This document shows positions 43,016 to 54,985 of a stretch of 64,000 nt of DNA, piece after piece (within the stretch, counting starts at the first letter, position 1; each line of letters begins with the position of its first letter). The stretch is taken from assembly GCF_004011695.2 (NCBI RefSeq), contig NC_082424.1, positions 372,001 to 436,000 of the forward strand, given 5' to 3'. Below the pieces are notes generated by a model, which was given only the letters and a program-made list of their open reading frames with translations, did no database searches and was not told the origin of the DNA. The stretch comes from Ascochyta rabiei. Taxonomy: Eukaryota > Ascomycota > Dothideomycetes > Pleosporales > Didymellaceae. The position numbers were made by a program, and so were the translations under genes.

Positions 43016-45073
43016 TCACCTGTAAAACCCCTCCTCCCCACCATCACCTCCCACAGGTGCACTTGGCGCCTGCCCGCCAGGCCGGTACGGAAGATACGCC
43101 TGGCTCTGCGGTGCGGGACTGCCCGTAGCGCCCGGGGGCGCGGGGGGTGCGTAGCCGGGCTGTGACGGCTGTTGCTGTGGTGGGTATCCGTACTGGTTTT
43201 GCTGCGGGCCGGGGGCATAGGGGTCGGATGAGGGTTGCTGATCATGCGGCTGCGGCTGCGGCTGCGGCGGCGGAGAGGTGATGTGGTCGTAAGGGTTCTG
43301 AGGGGGTGCGGAGGATTGGGGAGGGTAGCCTGGGGGTTGGCTTTGCTGCTGGGCGGGCGGATAGGGATACTCCTGCCCTGCTGGAGGAGCGCCTTGCGGG
43401 GCGCCGTGGAAGGACTGGCGGTTGTCGACGGGCGAGTCGTAGTGCCCTGTTGACAGCTCTTGAGGTGCAAAGCTTTGGGGCCGGCCGACAGGCACCCTAC
43501 TGAGAGATGGGTCGTTGTAGGCGTTGGATGGGGGGCCGGCCTGAGGTGCTGGGGTTGGTTGCTGACGCTGTTCGCCGGGAGGAACCATGAAGAAGGCAGG
43601 GGTTGAGCCTGCTGGAGGGTATTGGCCAGACGGGCCTTGTGAAGGTGGTGCTCCAGCGCCGTAGAAGCGGCTTGGATCCTGCTGAGGTGTTGCGGCGCTG
43701 GGTGGATAACCAGCGTATTGAGATGGAGACGGTGCGCTGTAAGCGCCATAGGCTGGACGGCCGCCGTATGCCGGCTGTGCTGCCTGTGTCATCGAAGCCT
43801 CAAGTAGCGATTCGTAGTCACGGCGGCCCTTGATGAACTTCTCATTCAGTTGTGTGAAGTCGTCTGATGCTGGTCAGTGGTAGTCTGTGGTAAGCGCGCG
43901 GACAAACCTACCCTTCTTCTGCGAGTACTTGCCAATCAGCTCGATCAGCTTCGGCCTGATGGCTAGCGTCGAGTGGTAGAGCTCTGTGATCTCCTCGTTG
44001 TCCCGAACGTCGCCTCCGCCTTGTGAGCTTGTGCTGAGCAGCGCGAGCAGCTTCTCCACGTTTCGAATCTGCGCAAAGACCTCTGCCTCCATCTGTGCCT
44101 CCCTCTCCAACTCCTCTCGTGTGGGGTCCTGCAGCTTCTCGACGTAGTTGAGAGGGAAAATGCCGGTCTGTCCACGCAGCGAGCCCTTCCACCAGTCCTT
44201 GTACACCGACTCGAGTACCGCAATGATGTCGCCCTTTTTGAACTGCAGCTCGCCGGGTTCCGAAGGCTGGAAGTCGTACAAGGCGCGTACTCGCGAGACA
44301 GTTGCTGCGGTGGTTCCTTGTGGTGCTGGCGCCGGGGCCTGTGCAGGCTGTGCGCTGGAGCTGGCGCCTGCGCTTGCGTCTTGAGGAGCATTCGACTTGG
44401 CGGTGGCAGGGGCGGAGCCCTTGGACTCTCGTATCGACATGGCCAGCGCCATCTGCAACTCCTCCTCCTCCTTCTGGCGGTCGGTATCGGAGATCTGCGT
44501 CTTTTGTGGTTTCGAAGGTGCTCGCAGATTGGGATCTGGATGTGTCAGCGTCATGGTATCGTGCGCATGCCAAGGCAACTCACTCTGCGACTTCAGCTTG
44601 TTGTAGGCGCCCTGCATGATGCCGAGGTCTGGATCACGGGAGAACATGTCCGACCACTCTCCCATACGTTCGAGGATCTTGGCCTTGACTTGCTGGTGTG
44701 TGTTTCGGTCGTTGGCGAGCCTCAGTAGCGCGTCTGTGAAGCTGCGAGAGGCCAACTCCTTGTGCATCGGCACCCCGCAGTTCTGGCTGAGGGCGTTGGC
44801 GAGCTCGAGGGTGTAGAGCTGCACGTTGGCGTTGCGGTGCGCCAGGCGCTTGATCATGGCCGCAACGGCTTGCTGGGCGCCAGTGTCTGCAGATCCAACC
44901 TTGTCGCATACATCCTGCCGAACGCTGTCAGTAGGCGTGGTCACATGGTCGTGTGCAGTCCGCGCAAGAGGACCAGGTCGTACCAGTATGTATTCCCAGT
45001 TCTCGCTCGTCAGATTCTCATCCGTAGCCTTGACGACAACATCGTCAAAGAGGTTCGACTGCGCGCGAAACAT
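43016..45073 (-). CDS. HSE1: ESCRT-0 subunit Hse1 (VHS-UIM-SH3-GAT)
   Basis: Minus-strand exons run from 45073 to 43016 with introns at 44915-44983 (69 bp), about 44524-44571 (48 bp) and 43864-43911 (48 bp), giving 630 residues. In order: a VHS domain (about 10-145, with KATDENLTSENWEYIL and LYTLELANALSQNCG), a ubiquitin-interacting motif EEELQMALAMSIRES, an SH3 domain (VRALYDFQPSEPGELQFKKG to GIFPLNYVEKL), a GAT-like helical segment, and a Gln/Pro/Tyr-rich tail ending GGDGGEEGFYR. Hse1 pairs with Vps27 and sorts ubiquitinated cargo into multivesicular bodies. The first two introns have lengths divisible by three and no stops, so a naive frame reads through them. The last 20 or so codons lie at the edge of the repeat island and resemble the repeat. 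Confidence 0.95.
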
Positions 45074-46173
45074 GATGTCGGTCTGCTGCCTGTTCTGATG
45101 CGCCCGGGCGGGGATCTGTCGGGGATGCGCCGTGTGGATGCGGGCGATGGGGGACAGCAGCACAAGGGTGCTGTATGCGGTTCGCGGTCTGTCGTTCGCG
45201 GTCTGTCGTTCGCGGTTCAAGCTCGGTCGGCGTCTTACAGGTCAAGGGCGAGAGCTCGAGGTGTCGTGGTGACGAGGCTTGGAGAGCTCCCGCCGAACTG
45301 TACAGCCTAGCCTAGTGGCGCCGAGGGTGACGCGGGCGGGCGAACATGCGAACACCTGCCCGCTGCGCCACACGTCGTCGTTTGGCCTTGGCCTGCTTCT
45401 CTCCGGAGTCATTCACTCCTCTTCATTTGCTTTCATTCGCAGCTGATCCAGGCAGCACACCGTGTATAACAGTCACAGCACACTGACATGCAAACGCAGC
45501 TAAAGTGTCTGGTAGGACTAAGATTTGCTTTCCGTGCCGACCATGTAGCCAAGCCTTGTACCCATGACGCCCGCCTAGGTAGTATAGACACTATAGATGG
45601 AAGAGTGGTGTATAAGGCACAAACATTTCTGGACATGATGATTCGTGAAGAGCGTGCTGGAACCACAGCACACTCGCTCTCTTCGACGCCAATCCCCTGC
45701 CAGAAAGCCAGGGAGAAAAACAAAAAAAACAAAAAAAGGGCGGTCAATGCCAAAGCATCTCGAGGAAATCCGAACGTGTAACGTAAAGACAACAGGCCAC
45801 GGGCTCGTTCGGTCGCTCCGCAATGCTGTCTAGACATGTACATCGAAATTTGCACGTCGTCGCTCCGTACCCGTCGACACGTCTCGTGTGCGGTACGCTA
45901 GATGTAGGGTCGCTTGAACGCGGGAGAAGCTCGAATCCAAAAGCTTGTACGTCAACCTGTGTCAGTCCTGCACAACGCATGCCATGCCCAATGGCCGACC
46001 CTCAACGGCCGACTCAACGAGCGCAGTCCGACCGTACTAGAACGCCTCCGTTTTGCCGTACCACTCGGCATACGACTCCGTCTTGGTGTGCGAAGAGTGG
46101 CTGTTCTGCGTGTGCGCCCCAAGTTCTCCTAGGTTCCTGGATGAGATGCACCCAGAGCCTGGAAGGAAACAAA
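45074..46173. other. Intergenic, no gene seen
   Basis: About 1.1 kb between the HSE1 start and the STE20 stop (both genes on the minus strand). An A-rich stretch lies at 45715-45736. The left part should hold the HSE1 promoter and the right part the 3' region of STE20. Frames here are short and unsupported. Confidence 0.5.
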
Positions 46174-48953
46174 TCACATACCGCCCTTCTTCTTCCTCTC
46201 GTCAGCTCTTGCTTTCCGCGCAGACAAGACCAAGGGCGACAGTGTGTTGAGCGGTTCTGAAGTCTGGATAAAGGGGTGCTACAAACAGGTTAGCAGACGA
46301 CTCCACAAGCACAGGCAGCATGTGCAAACGTACCACGAGAAGATCATGGGCACTCGCACGCTTGTCAGGATCGACCTTCAGTGAGAATCCGAGAAAGTCA
46401 CGGAAGACTGGAGACAAGGCGTGTTCTTCCTTGATGGTAGGCGTGCCGTTTGTCGCAATCAGCCAGAGCGCACGGAGAGGGCTCTCGTTCAAGTAGGGCG
46501 GTTCTCCTTCGATCATCTCGATGGCCATGATGCCCAGCGACCAGATATCAACTTTGCGGCCGTACTCCTTGCGTGTGACCACCTCGGGTGCCATCCAGTA
46601 TGGAGTTCCGACCATTGTCGTGCGCTTGTTGTGGTGCTCGTTGATCTGCGCGCAGAAACCGAAATCGGCTGTCATGTGGTCAGCACTTTGCTACTTCTTG
46701 CGGTGTAGTCTACTTACTGAGCTTGATGTTGCCTTCGAGGGACAGAAGGATGTTGTCCGATTTGATGTCTCGGTGGATGACGCCCTTGGAGTGCAGATGC
46801 TGAAGACCGTGCAGGACTTCCCTGCAGACCGCGGCGATCTGACCCTCTGACATGATGTTGAAGGTGACTACATCAGTCAAGCTGCCACCCTCCATGTACT
46901 CCATGACAACCCAGAGATCACCTCGTACGAGGAAGCTGTCCATGAAGTTGACAATGTTCTTGTGCCTGCTGTCCTTCATGACCAGAATCTCGTTGATGAT
47001 CAAGTCTTTCTTGGGCTGCTGTTCGAGGTTCATCTGCTTGATAGCGACACACTTGTTGGTGCCGATTTCATAGGCCTGGTACACGCCACCAGAAGCGCCC
47101 TGGCCGATCTTGTTCAGCTGACGGTATCGGAGGGTAGGGTCGGCGTTTGTGCAGATTGCATTGAGCTTGGCGACGATATCAGGACCTTGGCTCTGCCTTG
47201 GCCGTTGCCTAGGACGAGGCGCTGGGCCAACGCGTGCCTGCTGCGAGGGTAGAGGGATGTTCTGTGGGTCCATTTGCTGAGCAAGCTGTTGCTGCGGCGA
47301 GGGCTGTACGTGTGCTGGAGGCCCATGGTTGAAGGGCTGCGATTGCGGTACTTTCTGGCTGACACTTCGACCGAGATGTGGCGGCTGCTGCGGCGGCTGC
47401 TGCTGCTGCTGCTTGTGTACACTCATGGAATGCTGAACAGCAGCCATGGCTTGGGCTTGCTGTTGCTGGTATTGCTGAGCAGACGAGATGGCAGTCTGGC
47501 TGTTGGAGGGAGACTCGTATTGCGGAGGTGTCCCGCCTGTGGTGTTGGCGCGGCTGCGCGGTGCCGAGGAAGCAGAGGTGCCATATGCGCTGTCTGTAGC
47601 CTGGGGAGAAGCATAGACGAGCTGGGGCGTGTCGTTCTCCTGGCGAGGAGGTTGCTGGGTGACGATCTGGGCAGGGGCGGCAGGGGCAGCTCGGGCCGGG
47701 ACGAGGTTCGCTGAAGTCGAAGCAGCGCCGGGCGGGCGAGGAGCGGGTCGGTGAGAGACGATGGAGCCATTGAGCTGAGGCGTGTTGGCGACGGGCGAGG
47801 TCAAGCTGCGGGGTAGCGGTACGGGGGGCGGAGCTCTGGGGTTTTCGAAGCTGTCGTGCTCGTTGCGTGGAAATCGTGGACTTTGCGGGGGACTGAGGGG
47901 CTGGGCGGATCCGTAGGCGGGGTTGAAGGACTGGTGGTGGGGGTGGGCAGCGCCCATCTTCTCCCAGACGTCGTCGTCGCCGTTCTTCTCGGCGTTGTTC
48001 TTGTAGAAGTTGACGACGTCCATGGCGGCCTGGGGGTGCTGCTTCTGCTCCTGCTCTGTGATGCCATTCTGCTGCAGCATGCGCTGCCATTCCTTGGGGA
48101 GACCCTGGAGCAAGTTAGCGAGGAGCTACGGCGGCGGCAGTGGACGTACGGTGAACTCGCCCGTCTCGTTGTCGATGCTGACGTGGGTGACGTGCATGGG
48201 GTTGGTGGGGGTGGAGATGGTAGGGCGGCGCGGCGAGCCCAGCATGTTGCTCATGAAGGTGGAGAAGGTGCCCTTTTTCTTGCTGCTGTCGGGCCTGCGG
48301 CTCTTTGCGCCATCGCCTTCGTCGCTGTAGCGGTTGCGCGGGCTCTTGGAGCCCGAGGGCGGCGTGTCCATCCTGCGGGCGAGCTGCTGGAAGGACGTGG
48401 ACTGGCGCAGGCGCGGGGGCTTCTTGAAGCGTGAGGGCTGCGAGTGGGCGTCGAGCGTGTGGGCGTGGACGGGGCCGGGGGGGCGGGGCTGCTTGGAGTT
48501 GTGGGCGGCGGCGACGATGTGGGTGAAGGAGTCGCCGGTGAGTTGGTGGGCCGAGGGGAGTCTGGAGGTGGTGGTGGTGGTGCTGGCGCTGGCGGTGGCG
48601 GTGGGGCTGGCGGAGGCGGTGGTAGTGTTGGCGGCGTCGTGGAAGGGGTATGCGCCGCTCGCATCCACCGTGCGGCTCTCGGTCAGCGGCGTGAGCAGCG
48701 AGGGCGAGCGGCGGAGGCTGCTGGACGACGACGAGGCAGGATGGCTGCTGCTGCCGGCGGCTGGAGAGATGCCAAGGCCGGAGGTGTAGCTGCCGGAGCG
48801 CTCAAAGTACGAGGCGGCAGACGGGGCACGCTTCAGGCTGCTGGCGGTGCTGTACTTGTTATTGTACGCGACGGGCGGCGGTGCGCGCTCTCGTGTCTTC
48901 TTGGACAGGCGGCGGTGGGCCTGTGCCGCCTTGCTGCTGTCTCGCTCGTCCAT
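46174..48953 (-). CDS. STE20: PAK-family protein kinase, Ste20 type
   Basis: Minus-strand exons: 48953..48150, 48104..46718, 46668..46334 and 46278..46174, 876 residues. A Ser/Pro-rich N-terminus is followed by a CRIB/p21-binding domain (about 245-305): [20 protein letters not shown] and [15 protein letters not shown], split by the first intron. After a Gln/Pro-rich linker comes the kinase domain (about 600-855) with [22 protein letters not shown] (catalytic Lys), [36 protein letters not shown] and [15 protein letters not shown]. No PH domain is seen before the CRIB, so it is Ste20-like and not Cla4-like. In the family it acts downstream of Cdc42/Rac on MAP-kinase cascades, polarity and actin. 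The start at 48953 has a strong context (GCCATGGAC). A gene-free region of about 3.6 kb lies upstream. Confidence 0.94.
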
Positions 48954-49130
48954 GGCGGGCACTGCTGACGGCTGACGGCTGGCCCCGGGGCCTTGGGTAC
49001 GTGGTACAGCGGTGCCGAATGCAGTGCCAGTCCAGTGATGGCCACTGCCAGTCCGGTCCGGTCCAGCAATTACGACTGCCAGTACCAATGCCCGTCCAGT
49101 CAGTCCAGTAGTGCAGCGGTGGTCCAGTCA

Positions 49131-49413
49131 GTGTGCAGTGCAGGTGCAGTGCAGTGCAGTGCCAGTGCAGTGCCAGTGCAGTGCCAGTGCAGTGCCAGTG
49201 CAGTGCCAGTACGGGTGCAGTGCAGGTCCAGTGCAGGTCCAGTGCAGTGCCAGTGCAGTGCCAGTACGGGTGCAGTGCAGGTCCAGTGCAGGTCCAGTGC
49301 AGTGCCAGTGCAGGTCCAGTTCAGGTCCAGTGCAGTGCCAGTGCAGTGCCAGTACGGGTGCAGGTGCAGGTCCAGTTCAGGTCCAGTGCCAGTACGGGTG
49401 CAGGTGCAGAGAG
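49131..49413. repeat. Minisatellite of GTGCAGTGCCA / GTGCAGGTCCA units
   Basis: About 25 tandem copies of 10-12 bp units built from GTGCAGTGCCA and GTGCAGGTCCA. Larger blocks of about 63 bp also repeat, each introduced by GTACGGGTGCAG. It lies 180-460 bp upstream of the STE20 start codon. The two-level structure suggests growth by unequal exchange or slippage. Confidence 0.95.
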
Positions 49414-49621
49414 GTGCAAGGGCGGCCAGCGAATAGAGGGGTCTGTCAACGGCAGTCGCAGTCGAGGGGAGCGCTGGCTTGATCAGATCCTCCGGTCGAA
49501 GAACCGCCGGCGCAGATTTCAACCTTTGCTGCACAGACACGGACAGACAGCACCTCGCGCCTCACGCCTCGCGCCTTGGTGGCATCCTGGTTCCCCATCG
49601 CTGCCGGCGCCTGCTAGTCCA

Positions 49622-49800
49622 CCGTGCCCACTGCATAGTGCAAACTGCCCACTGCCCACTGCCCACTGCCCACTGCCAACTGCAAACTGCAAACTGCAAA
49701 CTGCAAACTGCCCACTGCCCACCGCCCGCCCACCGCCCACTGCCACGGTCCACCGTGCAAGTGCCCACCGTGCAAGTGCCCGCAAGTGCCCACCGTGCCC
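49622..49800. repeat. Minisatellite of CCCACTG / CAAACTG / CCACCGTGCAAGTG units
   Basis: Short tandem units: CCCACTG (about five in a row), CAAACTG (four), then CCCACCG and AAGTGCCCACCGTGC variants. It lies 670-850 bp upstream of STE20. The units share a core with each other but not clearly with the array at 49131. Confidence 0.9.
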
Positions 49801-52281
49801 ACGCGCCGAATGGGTCTTGCTAATGCTTCTCATCTCCACACAACGTCAAAATGAGTTTCACACCGTAGCCCCCCCCCCTCCATCTCATTTCCAACATCGC
49901 AACCCATGCGCCGGCTAAACGGCGTATCTCTATGCGAGGGTGCCGTCCATGACCACCCACCGCCCACCGCCCACCGCCCACTGTCCATAGTTACCGCCTA
50001 CGTACGGCTTCACGACCAGAGACACCTCGTGCACCGCCTGCGTTTGGGCATCCACGCTGCACCTTCCTGCTATAGCATGATAGACTGATGCAGCGGTGCA
50101 GTGCGTGTCGTCATGCCATGCTTCCCCCCTCGTTCCAACAAAGCACGGCAGTGGTGCAAGCAGAGCAGGGCGACCTGAGCTGGCCTTGCCTGCGCGCCTG
50201 CCCTCTTAGGCCGGCTAGCCCCCCACCAGCCATGCCAGCTGCTGCCCTTCTGGAAGCCTGCCGCCTTTTCCCCGCCGAACTTCACATGCCGCGACTCACC
50301 ACCACTGTGCCACGACCGCTGCCATAACGACGCTGCACACACGCATCGTCACTCCCGTCTCGCCTTGCGTCACACTAGCACTGCCGCCCATCTGTCAAAT
50401 CTCACGCCTCGACATGTCGAGACACACCTTCGAGCGCCTTTGCGCCCAGCCCTCCACCACTGCCAGCGCTCGACACGTGCCTCAGCCTAGCGCTACACAT
50501 TACCAGCGAGCCGCACCACAAACCACTAGAGCCAGCCCTTGTCTCACGCTCATCAACCTCAATCGTGCCCGAGGCACCTCACTTGGCCCTGCCTCGCCTG
50601 CCGCAAGGCACAGCGTAAAAAGCAACCACAACTCAACCTTCTGAGCTCATGAAACGCGCCATGCACACACCCGCGACTCGCCACCGCAGCTTTCGGTAGC
50701 ACAACCTCCCCATCTGCCGACCCTCGAACTCTGCAGTCAAGACATCAGGTCATCTGTCAACCACGCACCCACAGAGCCATCACCAAGCGCGCCAGCTTCC
50801 TCCGAAATGCAGAACACGGCATCAACGGCCTCGTACGCGACAAAGCACGTTGTACACGTACAGACACTGGTTTTCCCAATGCGCGCTGGCGCCCGAGCAC
50901 ATTAACGTTGACTCCAAGCATCAACCTTCCGTCGCGGCAGCGGCTCCTCCGCCGCACGCTACCAGCGCACACCAAACGCTCCGGCGAGCGTCATGGCCAA
51001 CGTGCCGGGACTGCTGATCAACAACAGAAACGGAAAGAGTGGGGCCCTCGAGCACAAAACCGCTGATCTTTGAGTCTGGACAAAGTTTGTGAGAAATTGA
51101 GACAAGGAACCCCGCCGCTAGCCTGGTGAGAGGGGAGAGGTCATTTCGGCGAGCGACCCGATTTTGGAGGTTGGTGTGCTGGTGGGGTCCAGTGTGCAAT
51201 CGGCCCGCAGACCATGCTCGGAGAAGGCTGACGCAGGTACGAACGAAATCCTAACACAACCAAGACAGGTGGTCATTGGACGACAGCATACTCTCTACCA
51301 CTCGCACGGCTTAACATCAACTCTCCAGGCGCTAGCTATCTAGCGGTACCAATGCGCTACACGTCACCGCTCGAACGCAACAAGGAAGAACACCACGTAC
51401 TGTGTGCTGACCGCAAGTCCTCTCGACGAAAACACCGGGCTGCCTTTTGGTGAGTTCTTGACCGCTGAGTGCATAATTCGCTAGATATTGATCTCACCGC
51501 CAATCTTGCGCCCATTCTGATAAGCGTTCATGCTCTACTCACCGCTTATGGGACTAAACTCTAGTCGCTGTTGACTTTACACGGGTCCAGTGCTGATCGC
51601 AGCATGCAACTTCTGAAGCCATGGATAGCATCACTTCATTTCACTGCTCGATTGCTAGATATTTGTGGTACCAGCAAAGTTCGTCGGTGACGATGAAATA
51701 GTACATGATTGCATTTTCATCTCTTCATTGGACTGCATCTACCTAGTAAAAACCTGCAGCACCGGTCAGTAACATGGCTGACCGAGATGGATCCATATTC
51801 CAGCAAAGACACACTCCTCATACTCATCAGATACACACCCCACACATCCAGAACACCCCGTACCTTCCAACGCTAGACTCGACACAACCCTTGGCAAACA
51901 CTCTACCTCGAACCCAGAAACCCTTGTCCAACCATTTCACCCTCTCACGCCTCGCGGGTCTCCTACTCCGATCCACCGAGCTGCAGCTTGGGATGAGCAT
52001 GCCGAGAATCCTGCACACTTGATTCAAAGACAGCGAGCGGGTGAGTGGGAGTGAGTGGGGGTGAGTGCAAAGCGCCCCATGCTACGACAACAGCTGCACA
52101 GATGGGATAGGGAGGAGGGAGGCGTCAGCTTGAAACAAGTGCTGGATCGCAGTAGACAGGTAGGTAGTAACGCAGTGTGAGTCGTGGGACAAGTGTCTGG
52201 AAGGGAAGGGAAGAATACACCACCACTCCGATGCGGTGTTTTGCTTTTCGTATGATACAGAGAGAGGGAAAACAAGAAAAG

Positions 52282-52322
52282 AGAAAAAAAGAAGAAGAAG
52301 AAGAAGAAGAAGAGGAAGAAAA
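52282..52322. repeat. GAA-rich tract
   Basis: About ten GAA units with an A-run at the left end, in the region downstream of the CNNM-type gene. Confidence 0.85.
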
Positions 52323-52582
52323 ACGAACAGAGCCCCGAGTAGGCCAACCCGTTTGTATGTCCATTACACAGTGCACTCCGCAATCTCCTCCTCCCTACGC
52401 GCGAGCCCCTCGTCGCCCTTCCATGTCCTTTGGCGCAGAATCTCGTTTTTGATCTTGTTCAGAACAGATGGACTTTCGCCGCGCTTTGTGTTCTCGTATC
52501 TGCTCGCGATTGTGGCAAAAGACTCGCTGCGTGCTAGGAGAAAATCGCAAGTCAATCACTTGTTTCGAAGAAGAACGTAGGG

Positions 52583-54985
52583 TTACCGGTTCCCCAGCAG
52601 AGGTTGCGACTCGCTGCTGCTACCGCCCTTGTTCTTCTTCTTACCTCGCTTCTTCCTCTTCTTCTTGCTCTCGCCCTTGTTTGCGGCCTGTGATTCGTCT
52701 TCAGACTGTTGTCTCGAGTCTTCGGCACCGTCAGCATGGTGGCCTGCGAGCTTGTCCTCAGAGTCACTAGAACTTGTAGTCTCCAAGACAATCTTCTTCA
52801 CTCCGTTCACGTCGATGATGTTTTCAGAGATGCTACCGCTGCGGGCTGTGTGACGCTTCTTCGGCGGGCTGCGAGAGCGAGATTTCCTGGAATGCAGAGA
52901 TCCGACGGTGCTGTGCGAATTGCGACGTTCCCTGGAATGGCCGTCGTCGTGTCTGCCATTCGTGCCTTCGTTCACAACCTCGGCGTATGTCGGTTGAGCT
53001 CCTGGAGAGATGGCGTCATCACCTGCGTTTTCAGCACCGTTTTGGCCAGAGGTCCAGGTCGCACGGTCGCCACTAGGAGCAGCCATTGTCCCATATCCAA
53101 CAGCTAGACTGTGCACACCATCACTAGCTTCGCCAGCGGCAGACGACAAGAGGCCCTCACCGATACCTCCTTCGGGGGCGTGCGATGTTTGAGCAAGGAC
53201 ACCCTGCGACGGGGGTCGAGAATACTCGGGAATAGTGGCGGGGATTTCGGGTTGTGGGGAGCTGGTGTGGCCGGGCTTGATCTTGACAGTATTGATACGG
53301 GTGGATTTGGGTCTGTTGGCGGCATTCGAGGGGCCGAGGTGCTTCAAGTGCTTGATCACTTCAGGATCGTCGCTGCGAAGAGGATCCGCGGTGCCCTTGT
53401 TGCCTGTGCTGCGGCGACGGAGCATAAACGTGGCGGGCCTGAGACTGTCGCCCTGCTCGGGCATGGACATTTTGCGTGGTCCACCTTTCTGCTCTGTGTC
53501 CGTCTCGCTATCGATGGCCTGTGCTTCACACGGCTTGCGGGGTCCATCCACGACCACGGCGCCCTTCGGTATGCGGGTTCGTGGGGCAGGGGCCATGCGA
53601 CGAATGGCCTTGTGAACGTCGACAAAGACATCAGACTCGTCAATGATTTCCCTACCAAGGGTTAGTAAAGCAGGCGGGGCGCGTCTTTGGGGATACTCAC
53701 TCTCCGATAAGTTCCTCGATGACATCCTCGAGCGTGACCACACCGACAGCACCATGCGAGTCGCCGGGGAAGTCCGAGACGAGGACCATGTGGGACTTGC
53801 CCTCCTGGAAGAAGTTGATGATGTCCAAGCAGCTAGTCTCGGGCCGTGTCTCGGGAAGGGTAGCCAGAGCAAACTCGCGTACGCGCACGGCGTCTTCCGG
53901 GTCGTAGGTGATGAGCATCTTGACGAGCAGCATGCCGACAAAGTCGTTCTTGTTCTCGGGGGTGTGGATGGGAATGCGAGAATAACCGGCAGAGAGAATG
54001 TTCTCCATCATCTTCTCGTCCAAGACGGTGTCAGATGGCATGGTGAAGACGTCCTTCATGGGCGTCATGATGTTGCCAACCGGCTTGGCCTTGAGGTCGA
54101 GGACGGCGGAGATGATGGTGACCTCGTCTTCGTTGAGGCGCTCGTCGGCGTGGCCAAGGGACTGGTGCAGGGTGACCAAGCTCTTCAGTCCGGCCTTCTT
54201 GTACGTGGTGCCGTGGTCTTCGCCGAGGAGGTAGTCGAGGAGCTTCGCGGTGGGCCAGGCCACAGGCGACATGATCCACATGAGGCCGAGGACCATGGGC
54301 GCGCACCAGGCACCGATGGGGAGTCCATAGCGGACGCAGATGGACTGGGGCACGACTTCACCGAAGATGACTGGAAGGGTCAGTATCGTGCATGCAGGGC
54401 AAGCGCGGACCAAATGTACCAATGAGAACCGTGGAGCTGAGGACAGCGGGCCAGCCTCCACCAAGGGACCTGTCGAGCACTATGGGCAGTGTTTCGTTGG
54501 TGATGACGTTGCTCAGGAGCAGCGTGACGAGGACCCAGTGCTTGCCGTACTTGAGCAGGCGCAGGACCTTCTTGGACGTCTTGCGCTCGTTGGGCTCGCC
54601 AGAGGTAGCGAGGACTTGCAGGTAGATTTCGTCCTGGCCCATCAACCTGTGCACGCAGCGTTAGCTTGTGGTTGCACCGTGGGGGGGGGAGAGAGGGGGG
54701 GAGGAGAGAGAGAGGGGGGGCGCACGCAATGGTCAAGCCAGCAAAGACACCGCCGGCAAGCACCAGGCCAACGGCGATGCCCAGGTACAGCCAGAGACTC
54801 GCGTCGTCAGGTGACTTGGGCAGGTCTTCGTCGGCGAGCGCGTTCACGATGCCGCCGAGCGGCAGGGCCGTGATGACGGGTGCAAAGGCGTGGAAGACGC
54901 AGACGAGCAGCATGTGCACGCGCCCGGCCCGTGAGCCATTGACGCTGCTCATGGCGGCGCGAGAGGCGCTGACGGCAGAGGCCAT
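52583..54985 (-). CDS. DUF21-CBS membrane protein, CNNM/Mam3 type
   Basis: Minus-strand exons: 54985..54726, 54646..54420, 54370..53701 and 53651..52583, 741 residues, close to yeast Mam3. The N-terminal DUF21/CNNM transmembrane domain (about 60-245) has [40 protein letters not shown] and [20 protein letters not shown]-domain pair follows (about 265-385), with [34 protein letters not shown] and [16 protein letters not shown]. The long C-terminal tail is Ser/Pro-rich and ends in a Lys-rich run ([15 protein letters not shown]). Family members act in divalent-cation (Mg or Mn) homeostasis at the vacuole or plasma membrane; Mam3 also affects mitochondrial shape. The first intron is almost purely C/T on the coding strand, with long C runs. 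Confidence 0.93.

Larger units (their letters stand above)
48954..52582. other. Long gene-free region upstream of STE20
   Basis: About 3.6 kb without a gene I can defend. It contains two minisatellites (49131-49413 and 49622-49800), C-rich runs near 49870 and a GA-rich tract at 52282-52322. Open frames in the repeat region are artefacts of the repeat units. The rest (50.1-52.2 kb) is mixed sequence with scattered frames of up to 92 codons and no family features. It may include a long regulatory region or non-coding transcripts, which sequence alone cannot show. Confidence 0.5.

Noticed and set aside
49100..49540. Open frames of 120-260 codons over the minisatellite upstream of STE20
   Set aside because: They encode only the translated repeat units (CQCSASAVPVQ-like) in several frames on both strands, as any short stop-free repeat would.
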